Shown here piece by piece: positions 38,084 to 46,898 of a stretch of 64,000 nucleotides of DNA. The notes below the pieces were generated by a model. The model saw only the letters and a list, made by a program, of their open reading frames with translations. It searched no databases and was not told the origin of the DNA. The position numbers and the translations under genes were made by a program. The DNA is from Stigmatella erecta (GTDB lineage Bacteria; Myxococcota; Myxococcia; Myxococcales; Myxococcaceae), in the NCBI RefSeq assembly GCF_900111745.1, contig NZ_FOIJ01000011.1:1-64000 (forward strand), written 5' to 3'. Each line of letters begins with the position of its first letter. The first letter of the stretch is position 1.

Positions 38084-38785
38084 TCAGAGGGAGAACTCGG
38101 CGCCGAGCGTCAGGCCCAGGCGCAATCCAAAGGTGTCCCAGTTCTTGTCGAACTGGATGCCGTCGATCTTCTGGCTCGTGGAGAACAGGTAGAGCTTCTC
38201 GAACTGCCCGGCGAGGTCCGCGCGCAGGAAGATCTTCTCGCTCATGCGCCGCCGGGCCCCCAGCGACATGCCCAGCAGCCAGCCCACGCGCGGCAGGCTC
38301 CACACGCTGACACCGTCATCCTGGAGCCGGTCAATCTCGTCGCTGAACTCGCGGCCGGGCAGCAGCAGGGTCAGCCCGCCGCGCAGCCCCACCAGGGCCT
38401 CCATCCGGTCCGCCACGGGCAGGCCATACTCGCCACTGACGAAGGCCTGGTTGAGCAGGCCCAGGCCAAACAGCTTGCCCTCGTTCTCGGTGCCGTAGTT
38501 GCCGAACAGCCGCACCCCGCCGCCCAGGCGGGCCCGCTCCCGCGCGAAGGGGGCGGGCACCGTCATGGTGAGCGTGGCCGACAGGACGCTGGTGCTGCCA
38601 TAGTCGAAGGACTCATCCCGCCGCGAGAGGTTGATGGCCTGCTCCCCGGTCAGGTGCGAGTTCTCGGTGAAGAGATCCAACCCCACGCCGATGCGCGGCT
38701 GCGCCTGGGCAGGCAGCGCGCACAGCAACAGGGGCACGGACAGAAGGGCCTTCCAGAGGGCAGGACGAACGAGCGCAGAGACCAT
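38084..38785 (-). CDS. Outer-membrane beta-barrel protein, first gene of DUF1501 operon
   Basis: 233 residues. Sec signal peptide (LLSVPLLLCALPAQAQ). The mature part has about eight amphipathic strands alternating with turns, for example RIGVGLDLFTEN, TSVLSATLTMTVPAPF, LGGGVRLFGNYG, AFVSGEYGLPV and a last strand TFGLRLGLTLGAEFSL that ends in Leu rather than Phe. Probably a small 8-strand barrel. Leads the four-gene operon of barrel, large lipoprotein, DUF1501 protein and c-haem lipoprotein and may anchor the others at the outer membrane; this is inference. Confidence 0.78.
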   Translation of the reverse strand: MVSALVRPALWKALLSVPLLLCALPAQAQPRIGVGLDLFTENSHLTGEQAINLSRRDESFDYGSTSVLSATLTMTVPAPFARERARLGGGVRLFGNYGTENEGKLFGLGLLNQAFVSGEYGLPVADRMEALVGLRGGLTLLLPGREFSDEIDRLQDDGVSVWSLPRVGWLLGMSLGARRRMSEKIFLRADLAGQFEKLYLFSTSQKIDGIQFDKNWDTFGLRLGLTLGAEFSL

Positions 38786-38953
38786 ACGAGGCCCGGGGCG
38801 AGGGAGTTGGGGCGGAGCCTACTCCAGAATCCCCACGGTCCCGAGGCCCCCCTCCCAGGTGGTCATGACACCTACGCGCCGGGGCCCTGGGTGCGTCTGG
38901 GCTAAGGTGCGGGGCCCGGCTCTTCCCATGGAAAGACTTCACGAGGGTTGCAC

Positions 38954-39478
38954 ATGCGTTGGGTAGGCCTCTGGCTCCTGGGAGCCATCTGCCTCGGCTT
39001 CTCCGCGGGAGCCGTTGCGTTCGGCGTGAAGGCCGCCGGCTTCACGGCCCACTCCGTGAGCGTCCCGGGCGTGATCAGCGGCTACACGCCGCTGACCTGC
39101 ACGTCCACGGACAAGGACAAGCGGAAGTATTCCTACACGTGTTACCAGTACCGCGTGCGCTACGCGCTGCAGGGCGTCTCGCACGAGGCCCCCGTCGAGC
39201 AGGACCGCCCCTCCACCACGGACCGGCTGGGCGAGACCGTGGAGCTGCGCGTGGACCCGCGCACGAACACGGTGTACTTCCCGGGCGTGGGGCCCTGGCT
39301 GGGCTGCATCTTCTTCGCGGTCTTTGGACTCTTGAGCCTCGCCGGCACGGTCCTGTACTTCAGGTCCAATCACGCGGACTCGGCACAGCGTCTGGCAGCC
39401 TTGCGCGAGAAGCTCGTCCTCGCCGTGAAGCAGCGGGCCCGCCCCGCGGGAACCGCCCCCGGGGACTCACGGGGATGA
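38954..39478 (+). CDS. DUF3592-like membrane protein
   Basis: 174 residues from ATG 38954 with GAGGG about 8 nt upstream (TTG 38948 is an alternative). It has two transmembrane segments (LWLLGAICLGFSAGAVAFGV and WLGCIFFAVFGLLSLAGTVLYF) flanking an extracytoplasmic beta-rich domain with YSYTCYQYRVRYALQGVSH and VELRVDPRTNTVYFPG. This is the DUF3592 layout: helix, OB-like domain, helix. No known function. Single-gene unit, convergent with a barrel gene across the hairpin at 39483. Confidence 0.78.
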   Translation: MRWVGLWLLGAICLGFSAGAVAFGVKAAGFTAHSVSVPGVISGYTPLTCTSTDKDKRKYSYTCYQYRVRYALQGVSHEAPVEQDRPSTTDRLGETVELRVDPRTNTVYFPGVGPWLGCIFFAVFGLLSLAGTVLYFRSNHADSAQRLAALREKLVLAVKQRARPAGTAPGDSRG

Positions 39479-39482
39479 AACA

Positions 39483-39510
39483 GCGCGCCGGGAAACGCTC
39501 CCCGGCGCGC
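39483..39510. terminator. Strong hairpin between convergent genes
   Basis: GCGCGCCGGG (39483-39492) and CCCGGCGCGC (39501-39510) are perfect 10-bp complements around an 8-nt loop, 4 nt after the DUF3592 stop and 17 nt before that of the leftward barrel gene. Probably a bidirectional GC-rich terminator. Confidence 0.6.
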
Positions 39511-39527
39511 GGCCTGCCTTCAACGGC

Positions 39528-40082
39528 TTAGAAGTGGCCACCCAGCAGCGTGGACACCTGGAGCGTCGCGGAGGTGTCATCGCCCAGCTCGGTGATGAGC
39601 GCCGGGCCCGCGCCGATGAAGAAGCTGGAGGTCAGGTGCACGAGGAAGGGCGCATCGAGGCTGATCGACAGGAACGTGCGGTCGCCGATGCCGTAGTCCT
39701 CGTGGTTCACGCCCAGGCCCAGCCGGGGCCACACCGACACCGTCTCGTTCAGCCAGATGTTGTAGCCGCCGCGCACGCCCAGGCCGGCCTGGACCGCGTT
39801 GGGCCCCTCCTGGAAGACGGTGGCCAGCGTCACGTAGCCACCCAGCGAGAGGTTCTCCTTGAGGAAGTAGTCCCCCGCGGGCTGCAGGGAGATGAAGAAC
39901 TGGCCATCGCCGGCGCTCCGGTAGCCGATGCTGCCCGAGAGGTCCGAGCTGAGGACGATCTCTCCGGCCGAGCCAAAGCGGCCCACACCGCCACGGCGAA
40001 CCTCTTGCGCGGACGCCTCCACGGTGAAAACGAGACCCGCCACGAGCGCCAACATCGGCCACTGCATTCCGTTCCGCTTCAT
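39528..40082 (-). CDS. Outer-membrane beta-barrel protein
   Basis: 184 residues from ATG 40082, preceded by GAAGGAG with a good spacing. The signal peptide is MLALVAGLVFTVEASAQ. The mature protein consists of regular amphipathic strands: GEIVLSSDLSGSIGYR, GQFFISLQPAGDYF, LSLGGYVTLATVF, AGLGVRGGYNIWL, SVWPRLGLGVNH, TFLSISLDAPFLVHL and a C-terminal TLQVSTLLGGHF ending in Phe, a complete eight-strand barrel signature. Transport or stability role unknown. Confidence 0.8.
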   Translation of the reverse strand: MKRNGMQWPMLALVAGLVFTVEASAQEVRRGGVGRFGSAGEIVLSSDLSGSIGYRSAGDGQFFISLQPAGDYFLKENLSLGGYVTLATVFQEGPNAVQAGLGVRGGYNIWLNETVSVWPRLGLGVNHEDYGIGDRTFLSISLDAPFLVHLTSSFFIGAGPALITELGDDTSATLQVSTLLGGHF

Positions 40083-40230
40083 CACAAGCACTCCTTCAAT
40101 TCGGTGCCAGTCCGGGACCGTCCCGGTACGCGGAGCGCGTTGTAGCCAAACCGCCTGCAAGAGGCAGGGCTTTTCGGGGGAAGCGTTCGGTTCCCATCCT
40201 CCGGGAAAAACTCCTGTAAACTCGCTTTTG

Positions 40231-41211
40231 ATGGCGTCTCCTGCTTCGCGCACCTGCCCCCGGTGCGGCGCCCCCCGTGCGCCCGCCCCGGAATGCCCCC
40301 AGTGCGGCGTCTACTACGCCAAGGCGGAGGCCCGGGCCACGGCGGAGGCGGCCCTCACGCCCCCTCCCGAGGAGCCCCCCGGCTCCGTCCTGACCGAAGC
40401 CCTGCGCCCGGAGCCCTCCCCCCGCGTCTGGCGGGGCGCGGCCGAGGATGCCGCGCGGGAGTTCTACATCCGCGCGTTCGCCCTGCCCGGGGCCCTGCTC
40501 GGCCTGGGGCTCCTGTGCTCCTCCGGAATGGGGCGGACCCTGGCGCGCATCTTCTTCTCGATGTGGCTGCACGAGGCCGGACACGCCCTCACCGCCTGGC
40601 TCTGCGGCTACAAAGCCTTCCCCGGCCCCTGGGCCACCTCGGTGGACGAGGTGCGCTCGCCCTTCTTCTCGGTGCTGCTGGCGGGGGCCTTCGGGCTGCT
40701 CGTCGTCCGCGGCTGGCAACGCGCGCACCGGCCCCTGCTCATCGGGGGCCTCGTGCTGCTGGGCCTGCAGTTCGTGGGGACCGTCCTGGTGCCCTCCCAC
40801 GTGGCGCGCGCCCTCATCTACTTCAACGGGGACGGGGGCGGGCTCGTCCTGGCCACCGTGCTGATGGCCACCCTCTACGCCCCCCCGGGCAGCCCGCTGC
40901 ACGAGGGGTGGCTGCGCTGGGGGTTTCTCGTCATCGGCGCGGCGGCCTTCGTGGACATCTTCACGGTCTGGTGGGACGCGCGGCGCAACTTCGGCTCCAT
41001 CCCCTTTGGCCACAACGAGGGCAGCGGGCCGAGCGACCCTTCCGCCCTCACCGATCTGTTCGGCTGGAGCGTCAACACGCTGGTCTCCCGCTACATGAGC
41101 CTGGCCTGGCTCTGCCTGGCCGTGCTCGGGGGGCTCTATGCCCTGGGGCTGTACCGCGCCCACGCGGCCTGGCGCCTCACCCGCGGCGCGGCAGGCGCGG
41201 CCGGCCCGTGA
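40231..41211 (+). CDS. Zinc-ribbon multi-pass membrane protein with HEAGH motif
   Basis: 326 residues from ATG 40231. Residues 9-30 are a zinc ribbon (CPRCGAPRAPAPECPQCG). A Pro-rich linker precedes about seven membrane helices. The second helix carries MWLHEAGHALTAWLCG, the HExxH zinc site of membrane metallopeptidases (M50 site-2 type). The second M50 motif (NxxPxxxLDG) is not obvious; IYFNGDGGGLVLA and VDIFTVWWD might substitute. So either a divergent membrane protease or a family that has kept only the HEAGH helix. The last 35 nt overlap the convergent gene at 41177. Confidence 0.72.
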   Translation: MASPASRTCPRCGAPRAPAPECPQCGVYYAKAEARATAEAALTPPPEEPPGSVLTEALRPEPSPRVWRGAAEDAAREFYIRAFALPGALLGLGLLCSSGMGRTLARIFFSMWLHEAGHALTAWLCGYKAFPGPWATSVDEVRSPFFSVLLAGAFGLLVVRGWQRAHRPLLIGGLVLLGLQFVGTVLVPSHVARALIYFNGDGGGLVLATVLMATLYAPPGSPLHEGWLRWGFLVIGAAAFVDIFTVWWDARRNFGSIPFGHNEGSGPSDPSALTDLFGWSVNTLVSRYMSLAWLCLAVLGGLYALGLYRAHAAWRLTRGAAGAAGP

Positions 41212-41659
41212 GGGCCCCCGGGGCCGAGGGCTCCGGGCGCACCGGCTCGGCCTCCACCACCACCGCCCCCTGCGGGGAGAGCGGCGGCCCCAGCGCCACC
41301 ACCAGCTGCCGGTAGGCCTCCTCGAGCCGCCGGTGCAGGACGATGAACGTCTGCTGGACGGTGCCGGGCATGTCCTCGGTGTAGGTGAAGTACCAGCGCA
41401 GCTCGTCCAGCCGCTCGTGAAAGCCATGCACCACGGCCTGCTCCTTCTCGGGCAGGTGCACCAGATCGTGGAACGTGGCGCTGGTGAAGCGGGTGGCCAG
41501 CGTGGTGAGCATGGGCTCGCGGCTGCGCAGGCGCGAGAACAGGACGAACATCTCGTCCCGGCGCGCCTCCAGCCGCCGCATGATCAACGCCGCATCCAGG
41601 GCAATCAGGTTGCGGACGCGGCGGGTGCTCTCGTCCTCCGGCTTCTTGCGGCGGGCCAT
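41177..41659 (-). CDS. Hypothetical helical protein
   Basis: 160 residues, charged (many Arg and Glu) and mostly helical, with a Pro-rich tail. Motif-like segments: LIALDAALIMRRLEARRDEMFVL and VLHRRLEEAYRQLVVAL, probably coiled coils. I recognise no family. It is preceded, with a 12-nt gap, by the methyltransferase gene in the same direction and itself overlaps the zinc-ribbon gene by 35 nt tail to tail. The whole set 45121 to 41177 (histidine kinase, methyltransferase, this protein) has only 3-12 nt gaps, consistent with one operon. Confidence 0.7.
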   Translation of the reverse strand: MARRKKPEDESTRRVRNLIALDAALIMRRLEARRDEMFVLFSRLRSREPMLTTLATRFTSATFHDLVHLPEKEQAVVHGFHERLDELRWYFTYTEDMPGTVQQTFIVLHRRLEEAYRQLVVALGPPLSPQGAVVVEAEPVRPEPSAPGALTGRPRLPRRG

Positions 41660-41671
41660 GTGCGCCCCAGC

Positions 41672-42238
41672 CTACCGGGCCGGACGCACCGCCACCAGCC
41701 GGGCCTCGTGCGTCCCCGCCTCCGTCCACCCTTCCGTGTACGAGACGGCCTCCAGGCCCTGGAGCAGCCCGGGCAGCTCGCCGTCCTCCAGGAGGAACCG
41801 GGCGGACGGATGCCGGTGGCGCTGGAGGTTGCTCCGGGTCGGCTGCGCGAAGATGAACACCCCGCCGGGCGAGAGCCTGTCGGCCACGGCGGCGAACAGC
41901 GGCCGGTGGAGGAAGTTCAGACAGAGCACCACGTCGAACGGCCCCGGCGGCAGGGCCTCCGTCTCCAGGTCCACCTGCCGCGTCTGGAGGCCCACGCCCG
42001 CCTCGCGCGCCGCGGCCTCCGCCTGGACGAGCGCCACCTCCGAGATGTCCACCAGGGTGACCTCCAGCCCCCGCCGCGCCAGCCACAGGGCCTCGTGGCC
42101 CCGCCCGCCCGCCACATCGAGCGCCCGGCCCCGCGCCGGCAACCGGGGCCCGAGCGCCTGGAGAAACCGCGAGGGCGCCCCGCTGCCCCCCGGCTCCCGG
42201 TAGCGCTGGTTCCACTTCTGACGGTCTTCCTCGGCCAT
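41672..42238 (-). CDS. Class I SAM-dependent methyltransferase
   Basis: 188 residues. SAM motif I is ALDVAGGRGHEALWLARRG, motif II LEVTLVDISEVAL, motif III PFDVVLCLNFLHRPLF, and motif post I is SPGGVFIFAQ. Similar in length to TehB/UbiE-type enzymes; substrate unknown. The gene sits 3 nt downstream of the hybrid histidine kinase gene in the same direction, a coupling often seen for small partners. Confidence 0.87.
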   Translation of the reverse strand: MAEEDRQKWNQRYREPGGSGAPSRFLQALGPRLPARGRALDVAGGRGHEALWLARRGLEVTLVDISEVALVQAEAAAREAGVGLQTRQVDLETEALPPGPFDVVLCLNFLHRPLFAAVADRLSPGGVFIFAQPTRSNLQRHRHPSARFLLEDGELPGLLQGLEAVSYTEGWTEAGTHEARLVAVRPAR

Positions 42239-42241
42239 GGC

Positions 42242-45121
42242 CTACTCCCGGCCCAGGGCGAACCGGCCGGACAGCGAGGCCAGCACCGCGAGCAGCTCCA
42301 CCGGCTCCACGGGCTTGGGCACATGGCTGTGGAAGCCCGCCAGCAGGACCCGCGCCCGGTCCTCCATCCGCGCGTAGGCGGTGAGCGCCACGGCGGGCGT
42401 CCGCCCCCCCTGCTCGGCGCTCAGGGCCCGCACCCGGGCGATGAAGCCATAGCCATCCACCCCGGGCATGCCGATGTCGGAGACGAGCAGGTCGGGCCGC
42501 TTCGCCATGAGCGTGGCGAGCCCCTCCTCGGCCGAGGCCGCGGTGAAGATCGTCACCTGGCACCCCTCGAGCAACGTGCGCAGCAGCTCCCGCGTGTCCT
42601 CCTCGTCATCCACGATGAGCACGCGCAGGTGCGCCAGCTCCGGCGGACACTGAAGCCCCCGGGACAGGCCCGGCGCGAGCGAGCGCGGGATGATCACCTC
42701 CCGGCGCATCGCCACGGACAAGGGCAAGGTGACGATGAAGGTGGCCCCCTTGCCCTCCCCCTCGCTCAGGGCATTCACGGTACCGCCGTGCAGCTCCACC
42801 AGGTGGCGGACGATGGACAGCCCCAGCCCCAGCCCCCCCGCGCTGCGCGTGGAGCTGCCGTCGGCTTGCCGGAACCGGTCGAACACGTGCGGCAGGAACT
42901 TCTCCGGAATGCCCCGGCCCGTGTCGGCCACGGTGATGTCGACCGCGGAGTCGCGCCGCTCGACGAGCACCTGGATGCGCCCCCCCTTGGCGGTGAACTT
43001 CACCGCGTTCGAGAGCAGGTTCCAGACCACCTGCTGCAGCCGCTGGGCATCCCCCATGACGTGGCCGGTGGAGTCCAACGCAGCCTGGATGCGGATGTCC
43101 TTGGCATCCGCGGCGGGCTGCACGCTCTCGAGCGCCTGCTCCACGACGGCGCTCACCTCCACGGGCGCCACCTCCAGCTTGAGCTTGCCGGACATGATGC
43201 GGCTCACGTCCAGCAAGTCCTCGATGAGCTGGCCCTGGGCCCGGGCATTGCGCTCCACCGTCTCCAGGGCCCGGGCATGCTTGGCGGCCGGCAAGCTGCC
43301 CATGCGCAGCATCTGCACCCAGCCGAGCATCGCCGTGAGCGGCGTGCGCAGCTCGTGGCTCACGGTGGCCAGAAACTCGTCCTTGAGCCGGTTGGCCTCC
43401 TCGGCTTCCTGGCGGGCCTCGCTCTCGCGCGCCAGCAACTCCTCCCGTTCGACCTCGGCCTGCTTGCGATCCGAGATGTCGATGAGGCTGCCGATGTAGC
43501 CCAGGAACTCGCCGTCCGGGGTGAACCGGGGCGAGGCCGAGTCGATCATCCAGCGGTATTCCCCCTCCTTGCTCCGCAGCCGGTAATCCAGCCGGAACGC
43601 CTCCTTCCTCGCATTGGCGGCCAGGAACACTTCGCTGGAGCGCTTCGCGTCGTCCGGGTGAACCCTCGACAGCCACCCGAACCCCAGTCCCTCGGCCTCG
43701 CTCTGGCCGGTGAAGTCGTACCACCCCTTGCTGAGGTACGAGCAGAGCGCGGAGGGCTCCGTCACCCACAGCATGACGGGGGCATGGTCCGCCATGTTGC
43801 GGAAGCGCGCCTCGCTCTCCTGCAGCCGCACCATCAGGCGCTCCCGCTCCTCCTGCACCGCCTTGAGCCGGGAGGTGTCGAGCATCAGTGCCAGGCCGCG
43901 CCCCTGCCCCTCATCGAGCGCGAACCCACTGATGAGCAGGTCCACCTGGCGGCCATCCTCGCGCCCGTAGCGGGCCTCGAAGGGCGGCAACACGCCGGTC
44001 TCCTTCAGCTGCTTCAGGGCCTCCGGGCTCCCAGCCGCCAGGCGCTTCCAGAGGCCGAAGCCCGGGGCCAGCGCGGCCCCGCGGGTGAGCCCCAGCAGGC
44101 CCAGCAAGGCGTCATTGACCGCGGTGATGGCCCCGTCCGCCTTCCACTCCAGCATGCCGAAGACGCCCGAGTCGGCCAGCCGCCGGTAGCGGAACTCACT
44201 CTGGCGCAGGGCTTCCTCGGCGGCATGGCGGGCCGTCACGTCCTGCATCGACCCCACCATGCGCAGCGCCCGACCCCCCGCGTCCCGTACCAGGTAGCCC
44301 CGGTCCTCGACGGCCGCGTAGGTGCCGTCCCCGCGGCGGAACCGGTACTCCTCGCGCCAGAAGGACTCCTTGCCGTCGATGACGCTGTGAATGCTCTCCG
44401 AGATGCGCTCGCGCGCCTCCGGGTGGATGTGCTCCAGCCACCACGCCGCGGACGTGAGGTACAGCCCCGAGCCGAGGGCCTGGGGCGCGTGGCCGAGCAC
44501 CAGCCGCACCGCCTCGTTCCACACCACCTCGTTCGAGATGAGATCCCAATCCCACACCACATCGTTCGTGGCCAGCATCACCAGGCGGTAGCGCGCCGCG
44601 GAGAGCTGCTCTCCGTCCGCGGCCGAGACCTGCGTCGCCGAGCTGAACTGGGAGAGGGCCTCCCGCGTCCCGGTGTCGATGCAGCGCGAGAGCAGCCGCA
44701 GCTGCGCCAGGGACGGCTGCAGGCCGCGCTGCTGGATCCACTCGAAGAGGCAATCGCGCAGCAGCGCGAACTCCCGCACCACCAGCGCCGCGTCGAACCC
44801 CAGGCGGACCCGGTGCCGGCCATGCGCCACGGCCACGTGGCTCTGCCCGGGCAGGGGCGAGCCGCCAGGGCCCCCCGCCTCCTGCCGCAAGGCGCCGGTC
44901 ATTTCCTCCAGGAAGCGCGGCAGCGCGCCGATGAGCACCTCGTCCGGGAGCGTCTGGGTCGCGCCCAGCAAGCGGGCCTGCTGAACCCAGTGCTGGAAGA
45001 AGGCGGGCTGGCCCGCGTCCAGGAGCTCCGGCAGGGCCATCAGGGGCTTCGCGGAGGAATCCCCATCATCCCGAGGTGGCGAGGGGTTCCTGCGGGCGTC
45101 CTCTGAAAGCGGCGAGCTCAT
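42242..45121 (-). CDS. Soluble hybrid sensor histidine kinase with three PAS domains and receiver
   Basis: 959 residues from ATG 45121. N-terminal helical domain of RsbR-sensor type (about 15-170), three PAS domains (roughly 175-300, 320-430, 440-560; typical end motifs MQDVTARHAAEEAL and SLIDISDRKQAEV), HisKA with the phospho-His in VSHELRTPLTAML (about 588), HATPase_c with WNLLSNAVKF, DTGRGIPEKF and GGLGLGLSIV, and a C-terminal receiver (VLIVDDEEDTRELL, phospho-Asp in LVSDIGMPGVDG about residue 877, Lys in HVPKPVE). No transmembrane segment, so it is a cytoplasmic sensor, probably of redox, gas or small ligand. No DNA-binding output domain, hence it would signal through another phosphorelay protein. 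Confidence 0.93.
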   Translation of the reverse strand: MSSPLSEDARRNPSPPRDDGDSSAKPLMALPELLDAGQPAFFQHWVQQARLLGATQTLPDEVLIGALPRFLEEMTGALRQEAGGPGGSPLPGQSHVAVAHGRHRVRLGFDAALVVREFALLRDCLFEWIQQRGLQPSLAQLRLLSRCIDTGTREALSQFSSATQVSAADGEQLSAARYRLVMLATNDVVWDWDLISNEVVWNEAVRLVLGHAPQALGSGLYLTSAAWWLEHIHPEARERISESIHSVIDGKESFWREEYRFRRGDGTYAAVEDRGYLVRDAGGRALRMVGSMQDVTARHAAEEALRQSEFRYRRLADSGVFGMLEWKADGAITAVNDALLGLLGLTRGAALAPGFGLWKRLAAGSPEALKQLKETGVLPPFEARYGREDGRQVDLLISGFALDEGQGRGLALMLDTSRLKAVQEERERLMVRLQESEARFRNMADHAPVMLWVTEPSALCSYLSKGWYDFTGQSEAEGLGFGWLSRVHPDDAKRSSEVFLAANARKEAFRLDYRLRSKEGEYRWMIDSASPRFTPDGEFLGYIGSLIDISDRKQAEVEREELLARESEARQEAEEANRLKDEFLATVSHELRTPLTAMLGWVQMLRMGSLPAAKHARALETVERNARAQGQLIEDLLDVSRIMSGKLKLEVAPVEVSAVVEQALESVQPAADAKDIRIQAALDSTGHVMGDAQRLQQVVWNLLSNAVKFTAKGGRIQVLVERRDSAVDITVADTGRGIPEKFLPHVFDRFRQADGSSTRSAGGLGLGLSIVRHLVELHGGTVNALSEGEGKGATFIVTLPLSVAMRREVIIPRSLAPGLSRGLQCPPELAHLRVLIVDDEEDTRELLRTLLEGCQVTIFTAASAEEGLATLMAKRPDLLVSDIGMPGVDGYGFIARVRALSAEQGGRTPAVALTAYARMEDRARVLLAGFHSHVPKPVEPVELLAVLASLSGRFALGRE

Positions 45122-45249
45122 GGGGTCCTCGATGAGGATGTTCACCCCCGAACCAGGGGCAACCCTCCATCCAGGACTCTTTCCCCTCGAAACCTCCGGC
45201 AGGCAAGCAGGCTGAGGCCCGGGGGGCCTCGAAACCGGCACCTGCCCAC

Positions 45250-45283
45250 GCGCGCCGGGGGCGCCAAAGGCCCCCGGGCGCGC
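45250..45283 (-). terminator. GC-rich hairpin after the DsbA gene
   Basis: GCGCGCCGGGGGC (45250-45262) pairs with GCCCCCGGGCGCGC (45270-45283) with one bulged C, giving a very stable stem 25 nt after the stop of the leftward tandem-DsbA gene. No U-tract. Probable terminator separating it from the histidine kinase operon. Confidence 0.5.
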
Positions 45284-45307
45284 CCACTGCGGGGGGCCCT
45301 CGCGCGG

Positions 45308-46639
45308 TTAGCGGGCGGCCACGCCCGCCTTGCGCAGCTCGTCATCGATGACGCGGCGGAAGTTCTCGATGGGCTTGGCGCCCACGATGGGCCGGCCGTT
45401 CACGAAGAAGGTCGGCGTGCCGGCGGCGCCAATCTGGTGGCCCTGGGCGGAGTCCGCGGAGATCTGCGCGTCGAACTTGTTGGAGTCGAGCGCCGACTTG
45501 AACTTGCCCATGTCCAGCTTCAGCTCCTCGGCGTAGCGCTCCAGCGCGGCCCGGTCCAGCGCCGTCTGGTTGGCGAAGAGCTTGTCGTGGTACTCCCAGA
45601 ACTTGCCCTGCTCGTTGGCGGCCAGCGAGGCGGCCGCGGCCAGCTTCGCGTTGGCGTGCCGGGGCAGCGGCTGGTGCTTGAAGGCCACGCGCAGCTTGCC
45701 CTGGTACTCGCCCTCCAGCTGCTTCACGGTGTTCGCCGCGCGCGAGCAGAACGGGCACTCGAAGTCCGAGAAGGCCACGAGCGTGACGGGCGCGTCGCTG
45801 GGGCCCTTGGCCGGCGCGGTGCCCAGATCCACCTTCTGCGCGGGCGGCTCGGGCGGCGGCGGCGGCGCGCTCACCCCGTGGGCGAGGACCGAGGCGTACA
45901 CGTCCGAAGGCTTCATGCCCTCCTTCACCAGCAGGGACGCCTTGCCCAGTTCCTCCTCGATGACGGCGCGGAACACCTCGATGGGCTGCGCGCCCGAGAA
46001 GAAGCGGCCGTTGACGAAGAAGCCCGGCGTGCCCCCGGCGCCCAGCGACACCGCCAGCGCCGTGTCCCGGTCCACCGCCTGGGCCAGCTTCGGATCCGCC
46101 AGGCTCTTCTTCCAGCGCTTGATGTCCAGCCCCACTTCCTTCGCGTACGTCTCCAGGCTGGCGTCATCCAGCGCCTTCTGGTTGGCGAAGAGCTTGTCGT
46201 GGTACTCGAAGAACTTGCCCTGCTCGTGCGCCGCCAGCGCCGCCAGCGCCGCCGGGCGCGCGCGCGCGTGGAAGGCCAGCGGGTGCTGCTTGATGACCAC
46301 GCGCAGCTGCCCCTGGTAGTCCTCCATCACCTGCTTCACGGAGGCGCTCGCCCGGGAACAGAACGGGCACTGGAAGTCGGTGAACTCCACCAGCGTCACC
46401 AGCGCGTCGGCGGGGCCCTGGGTGGGCGAGTCCTCCAGGGGGACCTTGAAGACGGTGGACGACACCAGCGGACGCTGCGGCGCCGCCTGCGGGGCCGCCG
46501 CGGGCGCTGCGGGCGCCGCGGCGGCCTGGGCGGTCTCGGCCTTCGCGCTATCGGCTGGGGCGCCACGGCTCCAGAGGGCCCCTGCCACGCCCAGTCCCAC
46601 CAACAGGCCCACAACCAGGCCCAACACACCTGTCTTCAT
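45308..46639 (-). CDS. Tandem DsbA-type thioredoxin-fold protein
   Basis: 443 residues from ATG 46639, with GGAG about 10 nt before. An N-terminal membrane anchor or signal (LGLVVGLLVGLGVAGALW) is followed by an Ala/Pro linker and two homologous DsbA domains joined by a Pro-rich linker. Each has VTLVxFxDFxCPFCSR, the redox-active CPFC pair, and a cis-Pro motif GTPGFFVNGR or GTPTFFVNGR. A thiol-disulfide oxidoreductase or isomerase in the periplasm, or a VKOR-type partner; direction of redox cannot be told. Internal duplication is plain: EQGKF(F/W)EYHDKLFANQ appears in both halves. Relevant to the many disulfide-rich exported proteins in this window. Confidence 0.9.
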   Translation of the reverse strand: MKTGVLGLVVGLLVGLGVAGALWSRGAPADSAKAETAQAAAAPAAPAAAPQAAPQRPLVSSTVFKVPLEDSPTQGPADALVTLVEFTDFQCPFCSRASASVKQVMEDYQGQLRVVIKQHPLAFHARARPAALAALAAHEQGKFFEYHDKLFANQKALDDASLETYAKEVGLDIKRWKKSLADPKLAQAVDRDTALAVSLGAGGTPGFFVNGRFFSGAQPIEVFRAVIEEELGKASLLVKEGMKPSDVYASVLAHGVSAPPPPPEPPAQKVDLGTAPAKGPSDAPVTLVAFSDFECPFCSRAANTVKQLEGEYQGKLRVAFKHQPLPRHANAKLAAAASLAANEQGKFWEYHDKLFANQTALDRAALERYAEELKLDMGKFKSALDSNKFDAQISADSAQGHQIGAAGTPTFFVNGRPIVGAKPIENFRRVIDDELRKAGVAAR

Positions 46640-46898
46640 CAATACACTCCACTAGGGGGTTTGAAGCTACCCGGGTTCCGAGACCCGCGAGCCGGGGAAC
46701 TCTACTCAAGAGTGAACAGAAAGGCTTTGAGGTTTCAGGGACTTCTCGTTTGCCTCCCGGGCAGCCCCTCGGACAAGCCCCAGGTAGGATTCTCGCCTTC
46801 ACCCTCGGCGCCCCGCTGCCGCCTGGGCGGAATGGGCTATGACAGACAGGGACGGACAGGCCGGAGATCCGTGGACCGCTGAGCGCGTACGACGAGCC

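Noticed and set aside
41138-45106. Very long rightward open frame (over 1300 codons) opposite the methyltransferase and histidine kinase genes
   Set aside because: Same pattern: shadow of coding strands with complete functional motifs on the other strand.
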